A model generated the notes under the pieces. That model saw nothing but the letters and a program-made list of their open reading frames with translations, was not told the DNA's origin and ran no database searches. The position numbers and the translations under genes are program-made. Shown here piece after piece: positions 1-9,676 of a stretch of DNA of 64,000 bases (positions within the stretch are counted from its first letter, which is position 1; every line of letters begins with the position of its first letter). The DNA comes from Ceriagrion tenellum (taxonomy: Eukaryota > Arthropoda > Insecta > Odonata > Coenagrionidae), in NCBI GenBank assembly GCA_963169105.1, contig OY720639.1:85170593-85234592 (forward strand), written 5' to 3'.

Positions 1-39
1 TGATATCACGTCATGCCGCTCTAAAAGGGTTAATAAAAA

Positions 40-135
40 AAATGAACTATAAAATATTCGGGTGTATGCTGCATGTTGCTCGGTGCTAGCCCGACGTTTC
101 GTAACTTTCTCTAGATACTTCTGTAAGCTCACTTT
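40..135 (-). mobile_element. Possible Penelope-type terminal repeat fragment
   Basis: On the minus strand this stretch contains GAAACGTCGGGC followed by a run resembling the ends of the ribozyme-bearing palindromes elsewhere in this window. The upstream half of a hammerhead core is not recognisable. I infer an old Penelope-like terminal repeat; the assignment rests on one short motif and could be chance. Confidence 0.25.
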
Positions 136-419
136 TCATCTTGCTGGACACTTCTATCGGTCATCAAGAGCCACGAACGATTTACTGATGTGGATCTGGC
201 TTGACTATGTGAGTTAGGACAAATTCTAAGTCATATATATTTATTTATTAAGTTTTAAACCGACTTTCCCGGTGGATAAGCCCAACATTGTCGTTGATTT
301 AACGATGAAAATGGACGAATCCACAATTTTTACATTTATTAATATTATGGTAGGAAGTCACTCGCACGGGTGCAATAGCACCAAGGGTTGAAACTCACCA
401 CTAAAAAAAGTCATCTGAC
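136..419. other. No recognisable feature
   Basis: Low-GC sequence with no open frame of interest and no repeat that I can match elsewhere in the window. Confidence 0.5.
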
Positions 420-480
420 TTGACCCGGATTGGAACCTGGATCTCCCAATTGCCGGTAAGGTGTTTATCCATTGACACCA
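420..480 (-). mobile_element. tRNA-derived SINE head, interrupted by the LTR insertion
   Basis: Read on the minus strand, a pol III B box (GGTTCCAATCC, 427-437) lies downstream of an A-box half (TGGTGTCAATGG, 469-480). The rest of the A box (GGCTTATTGGT) is found across the LTR insertion at about 1389-1400, so an ACCA duplication (477-480 and 1389-1392) bounds the insertion. Removing 481-1388 and one ACCA restores an uninterrupted tRNA-like promoter. It is too diverged in the stems to be a functional tRNA gene, so a SINE or tRNA pseudogene is the best call. Confidence 0.55.
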
Positions 481-823
481 TGTAATGGGTATCATATCCA
501 TCACTCTTGGGTTGGCGGCCCTTGTAGTATTAAAAATGCCATGGCAACGAGGAGTTTGTTTAAAAAGGTGGAGAACGCGTGGGGACAGTGTCGAGCCAGG
601 AGGTAAAAGTGAGTGGTGGTGAAAATGTGTGGAAGGAACAAGAAGTGAGAGACGGTGCTGAGTGAGTGAGTTGAATGTGAGACGGTGTTGAGTGAGTAAG
701 TTGAATGTGAGACGGTGTTGAGTTAGTGAGTTGAATGTGAGACGGTGTTAAAGAAAGTGAGTTTTACTAAATATAAAAAAGGGAGAAAAACGAGTTTAAA
801 TAAAGAAATATAGGAGTGTTACA
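481..823 (+). mobile_element. Gypsy-type LTR, left arm of palindrome
   Basis: The unit begins TGTAAT at 481 and ends TGTTACA at 823, the TG..CA ends expected of an LTR. It is followed after TTAT by a tRNA-Lys-like primer-binding site. It carries about three and a half 30-bp minisatellite units (648-750). An inverted copy lies at 861-1388. A 4-bp flanking duplication (ACCA) fits Gypsy-type integration. No gag or pol is present. Superfamily is inferred from the ends, PBS type and target duplication only. Confidence 0.6.
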
Positions 824-860
824 TTATTGGTGCTCAACGTGGGGCACGAACCCACAATAA
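824..860 (+). other. tRNA-Lys primer-binding site at palindrome centre
   Basis: Positions 828-845 (TGGTGCTCAACGTGGGGC) match the complement of the 3' 18 nt of eukaryotic tRNA-Lys(CUU) at 16 of 18 positions, as recalled from the conserved tRNA sequence. The match continues to 855, giving 25 of 28 overall. The mismatches fall opposite tRNA nucleotides 73, 70 and 58. Directly after it the right LTR begins in inverted orientation, so no internal region survives. Confidence 0.6.
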
Positions 861-1388
861 TGCAACACTTGTTTTATTTCTTTAAAATGTAAAACTCGTT
901 TTTCTTCCTTTTTCATATTTAGTAATACACACTTCCTTTAAAACCGTCTCACACTCAACTTACTCACTCAACACCGTCTCACATTCAACTTACTCACTCA
1001 ACACCGTCTCACATTCAACTTACTCACTCAACACCGTCTCACATTCAACTCACTCACTCACCACCGTCTCACATTCAACTCACTCACTCAACACCTTCTC
1101 ACATTCAACTCACTCACTCAACACCGTCTCACATTCAACTTACTCACTCACCACAAATATCACATTCAACTTACTCACTCAACACCGTCTCACATTCAAC
1201 TCACTCACTCAACATCGTTTCACAATTCTTTTTCCTTCCACACAATTTCACTACCACTCATTTTTATCTCCTGGCTCGATACTCTCCCCACGCGTTCTCC
1301 CCTTTTTAAACAAACTCCTCTTTGCCATAGCATCGTTAATACTACAAGGGCTGCCAACACAAGAGTGATGGATATGATACCCATTACA
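861..1388 (-). mobile_element. Gypsy-type LTR, right (inverted) arm
   Basis: On the minus strand this reads TGTAATGG at 1388 down to TGTTGCA at 861, matching the left LTR. It is longer (528 against 343 bp), mainly because its 30-bp minisatellite has about nine units instead of three to four. The paired arms would let one strand fold into a very long hairpin. The open frames that run through this arm are by-products of the repeat and are not genes. Confidence 0.6.
941..1222. repeat. 30-bp minisatellite within inverted LTR
   Basis: Units of exactly 30 bp start at 941, 971, 1001, 1031, 1061, 1091, 1121 and 1151, then 1182 after a 31-bp unit, with a partial unit at 1212. Each contains ACCGTCTCACATTC and ACTCACTCA. 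Copy number differs between the two LTR arms, as expected for replication slippage after the inverted pair formed. Confidence 0.9.
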
Positions 1389-1410
1389 ACCAATAAGCCA
1401 TCTTCCTTCA

Positions 1411-2740
1411 AATCGGATTTCGAGGGGGTTTATGCGAACTAGATGTTCTCGCCTCAAGTCTTCATTGTGGCGCATGATACGATAGTCGTGCTTACAAAGC
1501 CACTGTCGCGGTGGATAAACCCACATGCTTATTATTATGTTCACGCTTGCTTAAGGAGATGAGTTTTTCAAATCTTCCGTTTACTTTCAATGGAAATGGA
1601 CCCACACCATCCTGTAAAAAAACTGTTCTTCCTCTCCGAAATTATAATTCAATTTCAGTTATTTTTACTATGAATAAATAAGACTAGATCGTAAAATTCA
1701 TTAAAATATAAGCCACTCACCAGTTTTTTAATATAATAAATGTAACAGTAGTGTCCCCAGTAGCAGTATGAGATGCGTTTTAAGCCGGTTAATGCACTAA
1801 TAAACGCGAGACTCGTTTTACTTGGATTGAGGTCGGTTCCGTCCAAATTACCCCGCATCGACATCATTGCTATCGGATCAGCGCACAGCGCAACAAAATA
1901 CGAAGTCCTCTCCCGCACGTACAGCAGGAAATAATTCATTCGCCCCGTGAATTAGCGGAATAATCCGCGCGCGACAATTCAATTTTCCACCTCATTCCCA
2001 TTTCCCTCAATGGCGCTCTCAAGGTTTTGCTCACGGTGGAATCAGCAACGTCCACCATTGCATAAGAGACAAGCATCAGAGATAGCCCGATACGCTTCCA
2101 GAGCAAAGCAGAATTATTATCGCGCCATGATAATCACTACCGCTGCGTACCGAGTCGTCCATTTATCGAAAATACCCAATTAATACCATGAGCAGAGTCA
2201 CATTCGGCATCACGTTCACTTCTGAGCACAAAGTGAAGATCGCGAACGGTCTACGTTACGAATCGAATAGTGCAAGTCACACCTATAGGCCTTCATGCAG
2301 GAAATATTCCCGAAAACTTGTTTCAAGAACGGCTATGATGGAAGAGAATTGATTACCCGCGAAATCATACGTGTAATTTAATCAATATGTTCTGAATCCT
2401 CGGGTCGCATAGCTTCGACATACTGCAAATTGGGGTTCCAGAAATAGTAAATGTATCATCGCAACAATCATGCCTAGGGATATCGTTGACCCGCAAAACA
2501 TTGAACTTCCCATAGATGAACCGGATTAAAAGAACAAACTAACGACCAAACTTCAGAAAAAAATTCACGTTTTCGTTCGTAATCCATGCACGGTAATTCT
2601 GAAAAACGCAATGAGCCACTAATTTGAAGTTCCATCGGCATTTGACTGACGTAGTAAATGATTCGGTCAGTAATTCAAGGAAAATAAGGCAATAGATTTA
2701 TCGAAGTGCAGTCATTCAGGGAGAGGAGGATATAAAACAC
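1411..2740. other. No recognisable feature
   Basis: About 1.3 kb without a family-like reading frame. A minus-strand frame at 1655-1939 has no motif I recognise. The sequence looks like old, non-coding DNA. Confidence 0.5.
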
Positions 2741-2745
2741 GATTT

Positions 2746-3340
2746 TTGACAGAATTAATGGCGTTGGCAGTAACTTGGAGTGGAATTCTTCATAATAAAA
2801 TGATGAAATGCTTAGTTTTATACAAAAAAATTAAGCAATTCATCATTTCTAAGGATATTCTATCCTATCTCTCCATCCCTAATCTCCCCACTCATAGACT
2901 CACAGCAGACTTAATATTTATTTATAATATTCTTAATTCCACCATCGACTGCCCTGAATTGCTCTCTTTTATCAATTTCAAAGTTCCATCCCGCCCCACC
3001 CGTTCTCACCCTTTACTCCACATGCCCATTCCTAGACTTTCGATCACTAAACGTTCTCTTTTCTTCCGCCTCTCCTCTCTATTGAATTCCCTCCCTTCCA
3101 ACATTGATCCTTTTGCACTTTCATCAAAATCCTTTATAAGCCTTTCTCTTTTGTATCTTTCACCTAAGTAGTTATTCCCCCAATTTTCTTTTTTTTATAT
3201 ATTTCCATAATTTCTGCTTGCAACCAGTTGTTAAGTTTGCTTGTATATGCCCTTAAGTGTGTGTATTGTTACATGGCCACTATAAAATGGCGACACAGCT
3301 GTATGTGGTTTTATTACTTTAAATAAATAAAAAAATTTCA
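2746..3340 (+). mobile_element. LINE 3' end (ORF2 C-terminus plus 3' UTR)
   Basis: The frame 2746-3171 (141 codons) ends with a typical non-LTR retrotransposon ORF2 C-terminus: RLTADLIFIYNILN, then FKVPSRPTRSHPLL, then FFRLSSLLNSLP. These match the region after the reverse transcriptase in CR1/I/Jockey-type LINEs. A stop at 3169-3171 is followed by about 170 bp of 3' UTR ending in AAATAAATAAAAAAA near 3335. The reverse transcriptase core is absent, so this is a 5'-truncated dead copy. The methionine at 2746 is not a real start. Clade is not resolved. Confidence 0.7.
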
Positions 3341-3629
3341 TTGTGAGTTTTGACGATAGTAAACCTTACTTAGATTAATCTTGATCAAAGTAAATATTAG
3401 GTAAAATTTCCTTTATCTCTCATTCCTTAAATTGCTCAATCTTCACGTTGAAATTGTTCGTCATCAATCCTAAATAACATCCGAGAAGAGGAGGGCGCGT
3501 GAAACAATACATTTTATGGTTACGACGGCCAGCGGTAGTTAATATTGATTTTTTTATACATTTAATAATATTTAACAACCCTACCCCTACAATTAAATCA
3601 AAGGAAATTGAGCTCCGCGGCCTCTCAAG
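3341..3629. other. No recognisable feature
   Basis: AT-rich spacer between the LINE tail and the small hairpin. No frame or repeat recognised. Confidence 0.5.
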
Positions 3630-3633
3630 ATAG

Positions 3634-3716
3634 CAAAATTAAAAGAGTCTCCAATAGCCGTAAAAATATTTTGATATATATTGTATTGTAGTATTGGAGA
3701 CACTTTTAATTTTTCT
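3634..3716. repeat. Short hairpin, possible mini-MITE
   Basis: Inverted arms of about 22 bp at 3634-3655 and 3693-3715 (each with TAAAAG, then GTCTCCAATA on the left) differ at one position and enclose about 37 bp. The spacing suits a tiny foldback or MITE remnant. No target duplication is clear. Confidence 0.55.
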
Positions 3717-3830
3717 ACCTACCCCTATAATTTGTGGCATGCGGTTTACATAATTTTTCCGGCCCGTATTGGCTAACGACATGCATTTTCGGCAAAATTC
3801 AACTACCTACTGTGCCGGGATGTCAATTAT

Positions 3831-4390
3831 GGTACTTTTGAGCGAGATAGTTCCCTTGTCCTAATGAAGACCACATTCGAAATATACATTTCAATTTCAG
3901 CAGCTGTAGGAAGCATGAATTCAATATTCCATTATTTATGGTGCAATAATGTGCCTGCTTATGACTGAAATTCTAATTAATTTAAAAAAATAACCTATCG
4001 AGTCTTTCACTTGGCGCATTTTTTTCACGCAGTACGTTTAAAACTCATTCACAACGAAAGTTTTTTTTGTGATCCTGAAAAAAATCACTGCGGAGACAAT
4101 ACGCTTTATTTTCAAATAAAGAAAAAACATGAAATACACACTTAATTTTTTTTGACGAACTATATGAATTAAAAATTCCTTCCTTTTTAAATACTGTAAT
4201 ACGATAATACTCTCTGGAGTGCATACACGTACCATTTCCCATGTAAATGGGCTTGTATTTTTTGCCCAAAACCTCGTTAAGTAGTTCGTTTTTTGACTTA
4301 TATTTTTGTATCTGTGAAAAGGTGAATATTGTTCATAATGAGATCAAAATCTTTGATTTCATGGTGAAATGATATTTCGCTCAAACTATC
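3831..4390 (-). mobile_element. TTAA-type MITE, copy 1
   Basis: A ~550-bp non-autonomous element repeated eight times in this window. One end reads GGTAGTTTGAGCGAAATATC and the other CTCGCTCAAACTACC, so the termini are inverted repeats of roughly 15-20 bp. The right end here (CTATC) is followed by TTAA; the left flank is TTAT. No transposase frame exists. TTAA target preference is the hallmark of the piggyBac superfamily, but these termini do not start with the usual CCC, so superfamily is unassigned. Confidence 0.7.
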
Positions 4391-4394
4391 TTAA

Positions 4395-5340
4395 AGTACG
4401 GGATTTATTGACAGACGGAGGAATAGACACTAGTACAATGGCAATAAACCTACACAATTTTTTTTTGCTGAGGAGGATAAGGAATTCATGATGCTTGACA
4501 AATGGATACGTAGGATGATGGATGGGCGGATGCGCCGAGTCTACGAGCGACCTTCCGTAAGTCACATCCTAAGGTCCTCCCGACCATCTCAGAGTGTATC
4601 TAGCCATGGAATGACTTCAGCACAGCGGAAAACCACCCGACATTTGGCTCTCGAACGCTGGATTTACTGCTCACCGGGCAATTTCTCTCATTATATACGA
4701 TGTACTCCAGAGACGACCATATACAAGGGTGCAGTCGTAAAAATTGTACTTCCCGACGGCGTCTATTCTGAGCCCGAGAGCGAGGGACACTTGGGTAGGG
4801 GACGTGGAATCGAAAATACAAAGACAGGAGAAAGAAGGGCAAATACTGGGACGACGGGATGTAGTTGGAAAATTAATTTAAAAAATTCGAACCTATCAGA
4901 AGAGATATTGCACAATTTAATATGGTACAGAGCTTGACTAGTATCTAATTTTCAAAACAGACGTATACACTACGATGTAGAATGATCATCAATACAAGGT
5001 TAAACGTCGGTAACTAAGGACCAACGTAAAAAAGACTTCATTCCTCAACAGGATGATTGTAGATTGGAATAGTCACCCTGCATAACTGTTTGAGTACTTC
5101 CCCAGCAATACATATAAATGTTTTTAAGAATAGGTGAAGAAAATTGATAATTATTTAAATTTATATATTGATGTCTGATTATATGTTTAAATTTTTCGTG
5201 ATCGGTGAAACGTATTACTTTACTGATACCACCTCGCAAATAGCCAACTTGTGACGATTTTGGTTAATAGTAATACTTGTAATGAACATCTTAGCAAAGA
5301 AAATGAGACTGAAAACTTGTCTAACATCAATACTTAAACA
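4395..5340. other. No recognised gene; unassigned frame at 4488-4937
   Basis: A plus-strand frame of 149 codons (4488-4937) is rich in Arg and Ser and has no domain or family motif I recognise. An opposite-strand frame of 80 codons overlaps it. Length alone is weak evidence in this repeat-rich DNA, so I treat the whole interval as non-coding unless a transcript shows otherwise. Confidence 0.4.
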
Positions 5341-5350
5341 TTATACTTGG

Positions 5351-5567
5351 TGTTGTCAGCCGTGACTTGGTGGAGACGATTCATTATAATATCAATGAAT
5401 ACACTTGATTTTTCCAAAATGTTTAGTTCTCCTCCACTACCTAGGTTTCGACACTCTGGTCATCATCAGGTGACTATTGGCATTCGTCGCGTTACAAGCG
5501 CTTTTGATAAAGTTAGTGTTGTCGACCGTTACTTGGTGGAGACGATTAATTATAATATCAATGAATT
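5351..5567. repeat. Direct repeat pair, ~167-bp period
   Basis: A segment of about 50 bp at 5351-5399 (ACTTGGTGGAGACGATT, then TATAATATCAATGAAT) recurs at 5518-5567. The spacing gives about 1.3 copies of a 167-bp unit. The interval between the copies holds a hammerhead-like motif on the minus strand. This is the arrangement expected of partially tandem Penelope-like terminal repeats or of a retrozyme-like monomer. Confidence 0.65.
5431..5475 (-). ncRNA. Hammerhead-ribozyme-like motif 1
   Basis: Minus strand: an exact CTGATGA core (5463-5469), a weak stem II (GAC with GTC), an exact GAAA (5446-5449), and a 3-bp stem III in the palindrome ACCTAGGT (5439-5446) with cleavage expected after GTA. 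Bases before the core (CAC) pair with those after the cleavage site (GTG) as stem I. All invariant core bases are present. Type I hammerheads with a very short stem III are known from Penelope-like elements. Activity is untested, and stem II is short. Confidence 0.5.
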
Positions 5568-5727
5568 GAAATGAAATCATTGTCAACAGTATCTGATTCG
5601 AAGACAAGGTATACTGTAGCTCTCTACTAATCACAATTTCCGCTTCCAGCCAATTAAGTTTGAAGGTATTTATTTCAGTATCTCCCATAAATTTCTGGAG
5701 TAATTCAACTTGCTCTCTTGTGGTTAT

Positions 5728-6260
5728 TTGTCTACATCTACGAAATACCGTGTTAGCCACCTCCTGGGTGTGTGAAACGGGGTGATTTCATACCAACCCT
5801 GCAACACTCATCCCAGCTGAAATCAGAACCCCACACGCTCGCCCGGATGCCAGGCGCAGGCCAAAAGCAGTCAGGATAACAATGCGCGGTCAAACCAGAA
5901 ACCAGGAGAGTGCTACGTATAAGAACATGTTTATTATCCAGTACACTATTTAAGATAAATCTACTGGTTAATATTATTAATGCTATTCATAAATAGCACT
6001 AAATGGTACTAAATCATGCAGAAAGTTAAATAATTCCGGAAATACTATGCGGGATAAGTTGTTAATAACAATTTTAAGATATTTAGCACAAGTGCAAAAC
6101 TTTCTATGCTCAGTGAGGGTCAAAGTTTTCCAGAACTGATCTATCGAAACTATTATGGACCCTAATCGTGCGTGGAAAAAATGACATTCTGAATCTATCG
6201 GTTCCGCAGTCAATTTCCTCAATATTATGCCTGTGGTCGTTTCTACCATAATAGTTTGGC
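5728..6260 (-). mobile_element. CR1/Daphne-like LINE 3' end, subfamily C
   Basis: On the minus strand a degenerate ORF2 C-terminus (about 6249-6160, with CHFFHARLGSI matching the MSFFPRTI tail of better copies) leads into a ~450-bp 3' UTR. It ends in a structured box and GTAGATGTAGAC at 5728-5740. The same 3' UTR, including CGGATGCCAGGCGCAGG on the plus strand, occurs at 61720-62280, and in the opposite direction near 24600. It is 5'-truncated and has no promoter. Confidence 0.6.
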
Positions 6261-6694
6261 TTTACCCTTTAGTAGCTTTTTCTTTCTGAGAAAAAAATTG
6301 TTTTTCTCATATACGCTCATGTATCTATTTATATTGTATATATCATATAATTTTATGTTTTATTCAGCAATGCATGCCAAATAAAGCTGACGGTACCCTA
6401 AAAACAGGCCTATTGCCTAGTAGAGTAACTAATTTCCGAATTTGGTAAGAAATGTATCAATCTATTTGTTTCTGAAAGAATAATTTATTATTATTATTAT
6501 TACTTGCAAAATATGTTAAACATCTGGATGTTACGAAGGGCTTTAATAATGTATAATTATGTACGAATAAAGCGGTTGGGAACAGCGCAGATGGATTGGA
6601 GAGGATAAACAAACCAATTTTCTGATTGATGTAGTTTACGTTCTTGGAACGCTATCGGAGTAATCCCCTATTATAACGCCCATTTCTCTTGGTA
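6261..6694. other. AT-rich, no feature beyond a short TTA microsatellite
   Basis: Contains TTATTATTATTATTATTA around 6484-6501. Nothing else recognisable. Confidence 0.5.
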
Positions 6695-7152
6695 TATTAT
6701 ATCTACATCTACTTAACTTCTACGTAATACCCTGCGAGCCACCACGAGGGTGTGTGGCAGGGGGTGAAGATCACCAAACATGCACTATTGACATTCAACT
6801 AGGATATTTAAGGGAGACATGCTAGAGAACAGGGTCACATGCAGCTAGATGGTTAGTATCTACATAATAAGAAAGGGATCATTGATTGTTATTACATGCA
6901 TCATGCACTACAGACTAACTATATTTCACCTACATATCCCTTTGCTACGCTGCCAATTGTTCTCTCTTATGGTACGCGGGAAAAATGACATTTTAAACCT
7001 ATCGGTACGGCAATCTATCTCTCTAATCTTGTTAATCTGATCAAACCTAGCAAAATGCGCAGGGGTTCTTAATATATATCTAACGTCTGCTGTGAACAAA
7101 TCGGTTTCGAATTTACTTAAAAGGTTTAACCTAAATTTTAACCTGCGTCCAA
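6695..7152 (-). mobile_element. CR1/Daphne-like LINE 3' end, subfamily B, copy 1
   Basis: The plus strand opens with CTACGTAATACCCTGCGAG and GTGTGGCAGGGGGTGA, the reverse of the conserved 3' stem-loop (CCCTGC pairs with GCAGGG). Further in is the complement of the ORF2 tail, recognisable by conserved FFPRTI and KIREID-type codons at 6960-7050 and by close similarity to the copies at 36810 and 62468. It is truncated at 7152, where it abuts an unrelated LINE fragment. Confidence 0.7.
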
Positions 7153-7480
7153 ATTATATTTGCGCCTTAGTTTCCGTTTTGTGAGCATTCTACCAAAAGG
7201 TGTTTAATGGTTAGTGGTAAGCCACACTCGTTGCATTGAGGATGTATGTTGGGTACTGAAAATAGGTACGAATGTGTTAGAGCGATCTGACCCATTCTAA
7301 AGTGTGTAAGAACAACTTCCGCTTTTCTGCTGTTCCTTAAGGAGGATAGATATGCTTTGGTGCTGCTTTTAATAGCTCTAAGTTTATTATTAACTTCTAA
7401 TGTCCATTTACTATCCCATTCTCTCAATGCCATGCGCCTAAGGGAGATTCGAAGGTCTCCTTTTCTGATTGATAGCTGCT
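7153..7480 (-). mobile_element. I/R1-type LINE fragment, C-terminal RNase H region
   Basis: The minus-strand frame 7433-7167 (88 codons) carries the signature that follows the RNase H domain in I/R1/LOA-type LINEs: NNKLRAIKSSTKAYLSSLR, then RMGQIALTHSYLF, then a Cys-x2-Cys...His...Cys knuckle (PQCNECGLPLTIKHLLVEC). The catalytic RNase H part and the reverse transcriptase are missing. The neighbour at 6695-7152 joins it abruptly, suggesting insertion or deletion at 7152. Confidence 0.75.
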
Positions 7481-8255
7481 GATGATGACTCTACCATAAG
7501 CTTAAGAGAAGCAAGGCTCATACACCAAGAGAAAGAAAGGATAAGAGACAGGGAAAGAGAGAGAGAGGAATGGTAAACGAATTTAAGGGAGTAAGACGAG
7601 TTGTCTGCACAAGAATGGCGCTGAATAATTTATAGCGGTACACGGAGAGGCTAAAAAAAAACACTGCACTCGTCTCATACAAAAGCGGAAACCTTTTCTT
7701 TCCGCCCCTCTTTCGACAGAGATCTCGTCCTTTCTTCACATTTTTCTACCTTAACTTCTTCACCAGTGGGTACCCATCCTCCTTCGCTTCGACTCTCCAA
7801 AAAAATTATTAAAAACTCGCGGACATCTCCGCGCTGGGAGTCGAGGCGGGCTCGATCCAGGAGCGTCGGACCTTGGGAGCATTGACGCAGAACGAGTATC
7901 CCGCTGACACGAGGTATGGGTAGGTAACACACCCCGGGGACACTGGACAAAAGAAGGGTATGGTAAGAGGAAAGGACCACTGGAAGGGAGAATTGACTGG
8001 TATAGGATGCAGGAGGGGAGAGGATATGCATTCGCAAAGGTAAGAAGAGTATAAGAAAGGTCATCTTACGGAGCAGAAAGGGAATTGGGAATAGGAAAAA
8101 CTTGAATCCACAAGACTTCACCGAGTGGAAGTCATACAGCTAAAGGTCAGGGCCCTGAAGGAGCGAGCTTTGGAATTCCACAGGCCGTTTTACACGAGGC
8201 ACATAACTTTGCAGTTTCATGCGCAGAAATAGAAAGAATACGAAGGATTGGGTTC
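7481..8255. other. No recognisable gene; long minus frame at 7675-8121
   Basis: A 148-codon minus-strand frame lacks any motif I know and overlaps a purine-rich region (7500-7580) of low complexity. I see no repeat shared with the rest of the window. Confidence 0.4.
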
Positions 8256-9008
8256 TACAGCTATAACATCATACTACTGCGAGCCGCCGCAAGGGCGTGT
8301 GGTAGGGGGTGATGGGACATCAGCCGTGTTAAAATGTAAAGTATATGGTTTTGGGAGGTGAAACGGTGACGTGAATTATGGGAGTGTATTTTGTGGAGCT
8401 CAGTTTTTATTGTGGCCGCTTATTGTGCGCGGAATGAACGAACAAATAAAACGGTATCTTTGTTAACTAGGTGGAATGTTTCCATAGTCATATTTAATGG
8501 TAACCCGCTCGATGATGATACTTATGTATTGAAACCTGGGTGGTGTTTTTCTGGGCATTTTTTGTGTTTTTCTGGGTATTTTTTGTTTTTTCTGGGTATT
8601 TTTTGTGTTTTTTCTGGGTATTTTTTGTGGTTTAGTAAAAGTTACCATTAAATATGACTACGAAGAGAACGATTTTTTGTACCTATCGGTTTGGCAATGT
8701 ATCTTTCTTAATTAATCGCTTCTGTCAGACCTGGAGATGTAGTGAGGGGTCATGATAATATTCTCTGTGTCGCTCTGAAACACACCAGTTCCGAATTTCT
8801 CAAGCAACATAGACCTAGCGTGTAGTCTCAGAGTCTCTTGGGGCTCCCACTATAATCCTTCTAAAATTTATGTAACACTTCATTTTCCATCGTAGCAGTT
8901 TATAACGAAGCGTGCTGCTTTTCTTTGTACTTTATTAATATTTTTGGCTAAATCTTTATGACCAGAGTCCCAAGTGTTCGCAGCGTATTCGAAGTGTGGC
9001 CTAACCAG
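8256..9008 (-). mobile_element. CR1/Daphne-like LINE 3' end, subfamily A, copy 1
   Basis: The plus strand starts with the reversed 3' stem-loop (CTGCGAGCCGCCGCAAGGGC and GTGTGGTAGGGGGTGA). It continues through the 3' UTR (GGGAGTGTATTTTGTGGAGC) to the complement of the ORF2 C-terminus (8690-9008), which encodes a degraded RPHFEYAA...WD...KVQRKAARF motif of the post-RT region. A 225-bp foreign segment splits it at 8442-8666. The copy is dead and 5'-truncated. Confidence 0.75.
8442..8666. mobile_element. Small TIR element nested in the LINE
   Basis: The inserted segment is flanked by GAACGA (8436-8441 and 8667-8672), a likely 6-bp target duplication. It contains 22-bp inverted arms with one mismatch (TAGTCATATTTAATGGTAAC at about 8484-8503 and its complement at 8641-8660). 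Between them are about four tandem copies of a ~21-bp T/G-rich unit (8547-8627). The 86-codon frame through it is a product of the tandem repeat. Confidence 0.65.
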
Positions 9009-9509
9009 CCACAGTAAATGTGGTAAAATTGAATAGAATCCATAGAAGATACTGACCTATGTATGATTTTAGGGTTACTTGGCTTTCATTTAAAATGTCT
9101 TGCCTTCATAATTCGTCAATTCGCTCGTGCTATCTAAAGGAAATAAGAGGAAAGAGCAGGAATAACTATTATGGATGTTGCTTAGTCAGTCAGGCAACAG
9201 TTTGACTACATTATGCCCTACCTCAATGGTCACGCCACCCCTATCCGCTGAATGACAATCACCAAACTTTCAAGCGAACGCCACTTGCCTTATCCGTCCC
9301 ATCAGGATAGATCGATCGTGATACATGCCCTTCAACTGATTCCGGATTCTGCTCGCTTGACATTTTTCCGCCGACTGAGGTCACTTCAAATTTTTCCTTC
9401 CATCCGCGAGAGAGCATCTTCTTCACGAATGGAAGGACGTATCGTCAAACGGACGGGACGCCAAGCGCGCTGTCTCGCACGATGACGAGAGGATACGCCC
9501 CGCTCCCTT
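9009..9509. other. No recognisable feature
   Basis: Separates two copies of LINE subfamily A. Nothing else is identified. Confidence 0.5.
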
Positions 9510-9676
9510 AAAAGTTATGTAACACTTCATTTTCCATCGTAGCAGTTTATAACGAAGCGTGCAGCTTTTTTGTATTTTTTTAATTATTTTGGGTACATCT
9601 TTACGGCCTGGATCCCAAAAACTCGCGTCGCATTCGAGTTGTGGCCTTACCAGAGTGTAGTAGCATCTCTCTTTGA
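9510..9676 (-). mobile_element. LINE subfamily A fragment, copy 2
   Basis: This duplicates the ORF2 part seen at 8867-9006. Minus-strand translation shows VRPQLECDASFWDPG and then a lysine-rich stretch, the VRPxLEYA..WDP motif that follows the reverse transcriptase in CR1-like LINEs. It is cut on the right by the Penelope-like element. Confidence 0.7.

Noticed and set aside
1251..1544. Overlapping minus-strand frames of 97 and 63 codons
   Set aside because: They read through the LTR palindrome and its minisatellite; no codon bias or family motif.
4488..4937. 149-codon plus-strand frame
   Set aside because: No domain; opposite-strand frame of similar quality; composition not gene-like. Kept only as an unassigned frame.
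8391..8651. 86-codon frame with FSGYFL-type repeats
   Set aside because: It is the translation of a T/G-rich tandem repeat inside a small TIR element.
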